48,168 nucleotides of DNA, taken from contig DCHS01000022.1 of assembly GCA_002314875.1 (NCBI GenBank), forward strand, positions 1 through 48,168, given 5' to 3'. The notes under the pieces were generated by a model. The model did not search any database, was not told the origin of the DNA, and saw only the letters and a list, made by a program, of their open reading frames with translations. Below, piece after piece: positions 43,868 to 48,168 of the stretch (within the stretch, counting starts at the first letter, position 1; each line of letters opens with the position of its first letter). This DNA comes from Prevotellaceae bacterium UBA1746 (GTDB taxonomy: Bacteria > Bacteroidota > Bacteroidia > Bacteroidales > Bacteroidaceae). The translations under genes were made by a program, and so were the position numbers.

Positions 43868-44992
43868 ATGAAAAAAATCATATTGCTTTTCCTGGCACTC
43901 TTTTCTTTTACGGCTTATGCCCAGGAACAAGATCCTGAGACCGTTCTTGGTTTGAAAAATGCGTATCTGAACTACTATTCTCCTTCTGGTGAAGATGGTA
44001 TGTATAGCAGGCTTGTCAAGGCTGCTTTCTACGATACGGGTAATACAGGAATGACTATCCTTTATGTCTGCGTTGGTGCTTTGGAAATTGGCGATGATCC
44101 TGACTTGACGAATCATATTGCTATTGCTATTCCCAATGCGCTGATTGGCGATACCATTGACATCAAAGAACCAAATGTCGTTGTAGCTTTTTACAATATG
44201 GTTCCACAATCTTATTTCGGTGCTACAAGTGGCAGAATATGCGTTGAGAAGAGTGAGAAAGGTTACAATGTCTATTGCGCCTGCTATGATGAGGACGATG
44301 ACTTGTATTTCGGAACTATCAGCAGAGGCCGAGCTTGGATGGATCGCACCGAGAAGAAGGTCTATCCCAATCAGATCAAGGTTTATTATATCGCCAGCGA
44401 TGAGCATAGCCAGTACGACGATTTGGAAGAAATTCCCATAAATTCCGTTTATGTTAACGATCTTGATCCTGAGGAATATGTCTTCTATTTTGCAACACAA
44501 GAAGGTGTTACCAGTGAAGAGGCCATGCTGAACCTTGATGGTGAGCCTGCTGCTATTCTACGTGCTCCCAAGAAGTATTTCCACGATTGGATTTACGGCT
44601 ATTCCGTTCTCTATAATGAACATAAAGAAGACATTTCCCATGTAGGAATTACCTTCCGTGGTGTTGACTATACGCCGGAAAATGTCCATGGTGCTAATGT
44701 TTCTGGAGGTACTTTCCTTGCTCAAGGAGCTAATTTCCATGGCATGTTGAATATGGAAGAGGACCATGTCACCCATCTCGAAGACTTCGAATTCTTCCTC
44801 TCTGCTGCTGCAGCTCTCAATGGCCGATGCATCGATGTTCACTTCACGGGCGATCCTAATTCCACCGCTTACACAGGTATCCCCTCGGTTACTATTGCCA
44901 GCGAAAGCCCCATCTATAACCTCCTTGGCCAGCGTGTGAAGCCTAATTTCCATGGCATTTTCATCGTCAACGGTAAGAAGGTAGTGCGATAA
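43868..44992 (+). CDS. Secreted protein of unknown function with T9SS-type tail
   Basis: 374 residues from ATG 43868, which begins a clear signal peptide (MKKIILLFLALFSFTAYA). The frame is open 98 codons upstream, but that part overlaps the previous gene and is rejected. The mature part is beta-rich and acidic, with segments such as VVAFYNMVPQSYFGATSGRI and APKKYFHDWIYGYSVLYNEH, and no catalytic motif. The tail is YNLLGQRV...GIFIVNGKKVVR. Last gene of the four-gene operon, followed by a strong terminator 45 nt on. It may be distantly related to the first gene of the operon. Confidence 0.7.
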   Translation: MKKIILLFLALFSFTAYAQEQDPETVLGLKNAYLNYYSPSGEDGMYSRLVKAAFYDTGNTGMTILYVCVGALEIGDDPDLTNHIAIAIPNALIGDTIDIKEPNVVVAFYNMVPQSYFGATSGRICVEKSEKGYNVYCACYDEDDDLYFGTISRGRAWMDRTEKKVYPNQIKVYYIASDEHSQYDDLEEIPINSVYVNDLDPEEYVFYFATQEGVTSEEAMLNLDGEPAAILRAPKKYFHDWIYGYSVLYNEHKEDISHVGITFRGVDYTPENVHGANVSGGTFLAQGANFHGMLNMEEDHVTHLEDFEFFLSAAAALNGRCIDVHFTGDPNSTAYTGIPSVTIASESPIYNLLGQRVKPNFHGIFIVNGKKVVR

Positions 44993-45036
44993 GACGCTTG
45001 TTTTTCCTTCTAAAGAAGTATTTTATTACCTAAAAT

Positions 45037-45079
45037 AACTCCCGATTATTGGTTTTTATGCCAATTTTCGGGAGTTTTT
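45037..45079 (+). terminator. Strong intrinsic terminator of the 40.5-45.0 kb operon
   Basis: AACTCCCGA, an inner ATTGG/CCAAT pair around a short loop, TCGGGAGTT, then TTTTTG. Confidence 0.9.
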
Positions 45080-45146
45080 GTTGGTTTTAGAGATGAAATA
45101 TACCAATTATTCCTTTATACTTTTATACTTTTTGAATTTTATACCA

Positions 45147-45178
45147 GTATACCGGTATACTTTGTAGACTTTGTAGAC
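45147..45178. repeat. Palindrome plus TTTGTAGAC repeat, unit 1
   Basis: GTATACCGGTATAC, a perfect 14-bp palindrome, followed by two TTTGTAGAC units. Confidence 0.85.
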
Positions 45179-45197
45179 CTTTTTAACTTTCATACTT

Positions 45198-45229
45198 GTA
45201 TACCGGTATACTTTGTAGACTTTGTATAC
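45198..45229. repeat. Palindrome plus TTTGTAGAC repeat, unit 2
   Basis: GTATACCGGTATAC followed by TTTGTAGAC and TTTGTATAC; 31 of 32 bases match unit 1. Confidence 0.85.
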
Positions 45230-45426
45230 TTTTCTCCTCTTATTTTAACTGAAAATAGGCAATAATATGAGGTATATCGTTATTTTTGGATACTTTTTTT
45301 ATAACTATTAGGCGTCGTAAACTTTACAGAATAGTGTATTTCAAGCACTTTTTTACCCCCATAATAAGGTTATACACTACGTTTTACTCCACTTTCCCTG
45401 TGTTTTCTCACCCAAAATGTTATATT

Positions 45427-45591
45427 TGTTACATTTGTTACACGGCCCGTTTTCGTTTTTGGGGGTAAAATTATTGAGGGGGTGGTTTGGAATTAGATAT
45501 TCTATTATTAAATCAAGTATAATAATATAATATATAATATAATTAAATCAAGTACGCGCGTTTCAAAACGCCCCATGTAACAAATGTAACA
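45427..45591. repeat. 15-bp inverted repeat enclosing an AT-rich element
   Basis: TGTTACATTTGTTAC at 45427-45441 and its exact reverse complement GTAACAAATGTAACA at 45577-45591. They enclose the AAATCAAG-bounded AT element at 45510-45560. Confidence 0.75.
45510..45560. repeat. AT-rich element flanked by AAATCAAG direct repeats, copy B
   Basis: AAATCAAG, a TATAATATAA-type stretch, AAATCAAG, then TACGCGCG. Related to 15246-15288. Confidence 0.6.
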
Positions 45592-45819
45592 TTTGTAACA
45601 ATTCTAACTTTTGTGGCTATTTGAAAGTGACGAGGCATATTGATTTTGGCAGGGTCTTGCCCTTTCCACATTTTTAGAAGTAAAACACCCTGGAAGATTT
45701 ACCATTTACAAAGCATACCTCGTCTCTATCATTTACTCTTGAAAGCCTCTATATTTTGAACTTATCAATTCATCAACTATATCTCTTCCTAATGTTAAAG
45801 TGGTATTTAGGAACTACAA

Positions 45820-45896
45820 CGGAGGTAAATGAAACGCCAAGCGCAGAGCGTTTGAACTGTCGCGGAGGTAATTTAAACGCCAAGCTCAGAGCGTTT
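45820..45896. repeat. Two 34-bp direct repeats, each a hairpin
   Basis: Units at 45820-45853 and 45863-45896 differ at about four positions. Each contains AAACGC...GCGTTT, able to form a 6-bp stem. The second ends in TTTTT and could act as a weak terminator. Confidence 0.8.
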
Positions 45897-45924
45897 TTAC
45901 CCCAACAAATAGCGATTGCATTTT

Positions 45925-45991
45925 GCTACGTATCATTAAGTTACGCAAAAACTCCGAACTTTCCAAATATACCTATGTTAAAAATCTTAAC
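45925..45991 (+). repeat. 67-bp conserved promoter-upstream block, copy B
   Basis: Ungapped match to 15531-15597 (54 of 67 positions by hand). The second dyad is TGTTAA-N5-TTAACG here; the first is CGTAT-N7-TTACG. It ends 85 bp before the TACCTTTG box. Confidence 0.7.
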
Positions 45992-46076
45992 GAGTTTTAA
46001 ATTGATGAACTTCTTCCATTTTAGAAAAAATCGTCGTTTTTGTTACAATATCTTTTAGATTTCAAATTTATTGCCG

Positions 46077-46084
46077 TACCTTTG
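46077..46084 (+). promoter_or_regulatory. -7 box of the GH27 gene
   Basis: TACCTTTG matches the consensus. No TTTG or TTG lies at the expected -33 position, so an activator bound to the upstream dyads may be needed. The leader is about 165 nt. Confidence 0.55.
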
Positions 46085-46229
46085 CCAGCGAAATCAAAGA
46101 TTTCTCCTCTCAGCGCTTTTTATGTCGCACCATCGGGTCGCTCATCTTCGATGGCTCCTCCGCTGATGTACGACAAGCACCTCGCGACTACAAAGAAGTT
46201 GCCAGCGAAATCAAAGATTTCTCTTCTCA
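46082..46229. repeat. 31-bp direct repeat in the GH27 leader
   Basis: TTGCCAGCGAAATCAAAGAT plus TTCTCCTCTCA at 46082-46112 recurs at 46199-46229 with one mismatch. The first copy overlaps the -7 box and the second ends 24 nt before the ATG. Confidence 0.85.
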
Positions 46230-46253
46230 ATCGTTAAACAAAAAGTAAGCAAT

Positions 46254-48140
46254 ATGAACTACATCCTCATGTTTATCTTCGTTCTGGTTGGACTCTTCTG
46301 CAATGTCTCCTTCCATATTCAGGCTGCCAATACTATGGTAACCGCTGAAAAGCATACCTACACCATCTACAGCGATGGTATGCCTGCCGATGCTGTCGTG
46401 CTGGTTGCTGGCAAGGAGTTCAGAAATCTTAATGCTCAGAACGGCCAGACGATTGTGGCTGAAATTCTGACGGAGAGTGACATCCAGGTACAGGTTGGCG
46501 AGGGCTATACCGCAAAAGTTATGCTCGACAATGCCAACTACCAGATCAACGTAATTTTCATCGATGACAGTGAAAGTGCTTTTGATCCTGCTACTGCTCC
46601 TTTGGCTTGTGCTAACTTGCTCTATGCTAAACCCGGTGCTCCTTTCCGCCATAAACTCATTGCCAATGAAGGCTTGACGGTCACCGATGTTGACTTTGGA
46701 TGTATTTCTACCTTGAGCCTTAGAGAAGATCGTTTCAATATCGGTAACAAATACAAATATGTTGCTGGTACTGCGCCTGAGGCAGAAGGAGAATATGCCT
46801 ATACCGTCAATCTCAAAGATGCTGAAGGTCAGCAGAAGCAGGCGATAGTTCGTCTCATTGTCAGCGACTTCCTACAGTCTCCTACACCGATGATGGCATG
46901 GCTGACCTGGAACTGGTTTGCTCGCTCTATCAGCCACTCAAAGATGGTGGAAATAGCAAAAGGTATGGAGAAGCACGGTCTCGTTGATGCCGGTTTCCGC
47001 ATGATTGTCCTTGATGATGCCTGGGCTAATGAGACGCAGGATAAGTCGCAACTAAACTACGATGCTGCAAAATTCCCTTATGGTATTGCAGGCTTAAAGA
47101 AGGCTTTTCAAGACATCAATCCTCGGTTAAAACTCGGTATTTACAGCGACGCTGGTACGATGACTTGTGAATACTATCAACCCGGAAGTTTCGGTTTTGA
47201 AGCTCAGCATATTAACCTCTTCAATAGCTGGGGTGTGGATATGCTCAAATATGACTATTGCAACAGCGAGGCGAGTACGAGAATCAGCTACAGTCGCATG
47301 GGAAAAGTCATCGAAGCACTTAACAATCAGCGTCGTGAGGCCCATTCCATTCCTTTTGTCTTCAATATCTGCGAGTGGGGATCAAGCCAACCCTGGCTCT
47401 GGGGTGCTGAAGCTGGCGGTAGTAGTTGGCGGGCAACTGCTGATGTACGTGAGGATTGGATTGGTAACAGCAGCCGTCCCGGTGTCATTGCTGCCACTGA
47501 CGAGGTTCGCCGTCTTTGGATGTATGGCGGTGTAAATCGCTTCAATGATCTCGATATGATGTGCATCGGTCTCCACGGACTTGGTGGTCCCAGCAACAAT
47601 ACTGTTAGCAACCAGGAAAATGGTGGTGCCATAATTGGTCTGACTCCTACTCAGGCACGCACCCAGATGTCACTATGGTGCATGTTCTCCAGTCCGCTAT
47701 CGTTGACCTGCGACCTTCGTGAGACTCCAATGGGCGAGGCCAACAGCGAGGTTACCATGCCTGATCCGCTGATTACCGACGATGATATAGCAACGCTGAC
47801 GAACCCTGAAATCATTGCCCTCAATCAGGATATCCTCGGTCAACAGGCAGAATATATGGAAGCGCTTTCAACGGGAACCACCGACTATGAAGGAAAGGGT
47901 TACGACGTCTATGTAAAGGATCTGGCTGATGGTAGTTTTGCCGTTGCCGTCGTCAATCGTTCTGATAATGAGCAGAGCAGTATAAGTCTCCCACTTCATG
48001 AACTCTATATGCAAGCTGGACGCACCTACCTTTGCCACGATGTATGGAGTAAGGCCTCATTTGAAGTAAAGGACACCCTCGCCACTGGCACACTCTCTCC
48101 TTGCGAAACCCGCGTCTTCACCTTAAAACTAAAGAAGTAA
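46254..48140 (+). CDS. Secreted glycoside hydrolase family 27 protein (alpha-galactosidase or alpha-N-acetylgalactosaminidase type)
   Basis: 628 residues with a signal peptide (1-24, cut after IQA). An N-terminal Ig-like region of about 170 residues (with FRHKLIANEGLTVTDVDFG and GTAPEAEGEYAYTVNLKD) precedes the (beta/alpha)8 catalytic domain. That begins PMMAWLTWNWF and shows VLDDAWAN, LGIYSDAGTMTC, MLKYDYC with nucleophile Asp334, and RFNDLDMM with acid/base Asp434. A C-terminal beta domain closes the protein (FAVAVVNRSDNEQSSISLPL). Substrates of the family include raffinose-type sugars and host alpha-Gal or alpha-GalNAc epitopes; the latter would fit the sialidase and M60-like protease in this window. 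There is no NGKK tail. An inverted copy of the TTTGTAGAC repeat starts just after its stop. Confidence 0.9.
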   Translation: MNYILMFIFVLVGLFCNVSFHIQAANTMVTAEKHTYTIYSDGMPADAVVLVAGKEFRNLNAQNGQTIVAEILTESDIQVQVGEGYTAKVMLDNANYQINVIFIDDSESAFDPATAPLACANLLYAKPGAPFRHKLIANEGLTVTDVDFGCISTLSLREDRFNIGNKYKYVAGTAPEAEGEYAYTVNLKDAEGQQKQAIVRLIVSDFLQSPTPMMAWLTWNWFARSISHSKMVEIAKGMEKHGLVDAGFRMIVLDDAWANETQDKSQLNYDAAKFPYGIAGLKKAFQDINPRLKLGIYSDAGTMTCEYYQPGSFGFEAQHINLFNSWGVDMLKYDYCNSEASTRISYSRMGKVIEALNNQRREAHSIPFVFNICEWGSSQPWLWGAEAGGSSWRATADVREDWIGNSSRPGVIAATDEVRRLWMYGGVNRFNDLDMMCIGLHGLGGPSNNTVSNQENGGAIIGLTPTQARTQMSLWCMFSSPLSLTCDLRETPMGEANSEVTMPDPLITDDDIATLTNPEIIALNQDILGQQAEYMEALSTGTTDYEGKGYDVYVKDLADGSFAVAVVNRSDNEQSSISLPLHELYMQAGRTYLCHDVWSKASFEVKDTLATGTLSPCETRVFTLKLKK

Positions 48141-48143
48141 AAA

Positions 48144-48168
48144 GGTCTACAAAGTCTACAAAGTCTAC
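48144..48168. repeat. Inverted TTTGTAGAC repeat at the window end (cut)
   Basis: The last bases are the reverse complement of GTAGACTTTGTAGACTTTGTAGACC, matching 45161-45179 closely and followed inward by the same A/T-run. The element is cut by the window edge. Confidence 0.75.

Larger units (their letters stand above)
45080..46253 (+). other. Long non-coding region, copy B of the regulatory intergenic module
   Basis: About 1.17 kb without a credible gene. In order: two 32-bp palindrome/repeat units (45147-45229); an inverted repeat (45427-45441 with 45577-45591) around an AT-rich element; two 34-bp hairpin repeats (45820-45896); the 67-bp conserved block (45925-45991); a TACCTTTG box (46077-46084); and a leader with 31-bp repeats (46082-46229). 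Same order of shared parts as 15.2-15.7 kb. Confidence 0.7.

Noticed and set aside
45820..45896. Short CRISPR-like array
   Set aside because: Only two 34-bp units with a 9-bp gap, themselves hairpins, and no cas gene in the window.
45756..46058. 100-codon frame in the long non-coding region
   Set aside because: It crosses the hairpin repeats and the conserved promoter block; the translation is not protein-like.

Overview
The window looks like a chromosomal segment from a Bacteroidales bacterium, most likely Prevotellaceae. The signs are: promoters of the form TTTG or TTG, about 20 bp, TAnnTTTG; few Shine-Dalgarno sequences; a tmRNA with a tag ending YALAA and no encoded CCA; a type IX secretion (T9SS) Plug-family protein; and many secreted proteins ending in a short 'YDLxGRR ... 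GxYIxNGKK' tail. No transposase, integrase, phage gene or CRISPR array is visible.

Region 1 (1-11.2 kb) is mostly housekeeping. It holds the 3' end of a tRNA, RNase P RNA (minus strand), a T9SS Plug-like protein, a TRIC/UPF0126 membrane protein, a phospho-sugar mutase, NudC, a structured ncRNA of about 240 nt (candidate 6S RNA) with its own promoter and terminator, a DEAD-box-type helicase, a DMP19-family protein, SmpB, and a cobalamin-dependent methionine synthase without the C-terminal reactivation domain.

Region 2 (11.2-21.8 kb) holds secreted host-glycan-type enzymes, all on the minus strand: a GH33 sialidase, and an M60-like metallopeptidase, GH97 and small lipoprotein cluster. Between the two lies the tmRNA gene (plus strand) and a 0.7 kb non-coding region.

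Region 3 (21.9-28.5 kb, plus) holds Ogt overlapping a secreted tyrosine phosphatase, a 9-bp minisatellite, two adhesin-like T9SS cargo proteins and a fucose-isomerase-like protein. Region 4 (28.6-34.5 kb, minus) is a tight four-gene operon: outer-membrane protein, leucine-rich-repeat protein, alpha/beta hydrolase, and a C10 cysteine protease with a discoidin-like domain and a dockerin. Region 5 (34.5-45.1 kb, plus) holds a 1467-residue adhesin-like protein, an esterase, and a four-gene operon of unknown function (tailed secreted protein, Sel1-repeat protein, membrane protein, tailed secreted protein) ending in a strong terminator.

Region 6 (45.1-48.2 kb) is a 1.2 kb non-coding region full of repeats and dyads, followed by a GH27 alpha-galactosidase-like gene. 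This non-coding region is homologous to the one at 15.2-15.7 kb. A 67-bp block aligns without gaps at about 80% identity and sits exactly the same distance upstream of a TAnnTTTG box in both. I regard this paired promoter module, the ncRNA at 5.7-5.9 kb and the four-gene operon at 40.5-45.0 kb as the most interesting undescribed material. Enzyme, repeat and family calls are from reading the sequence by eye; no database search was run.
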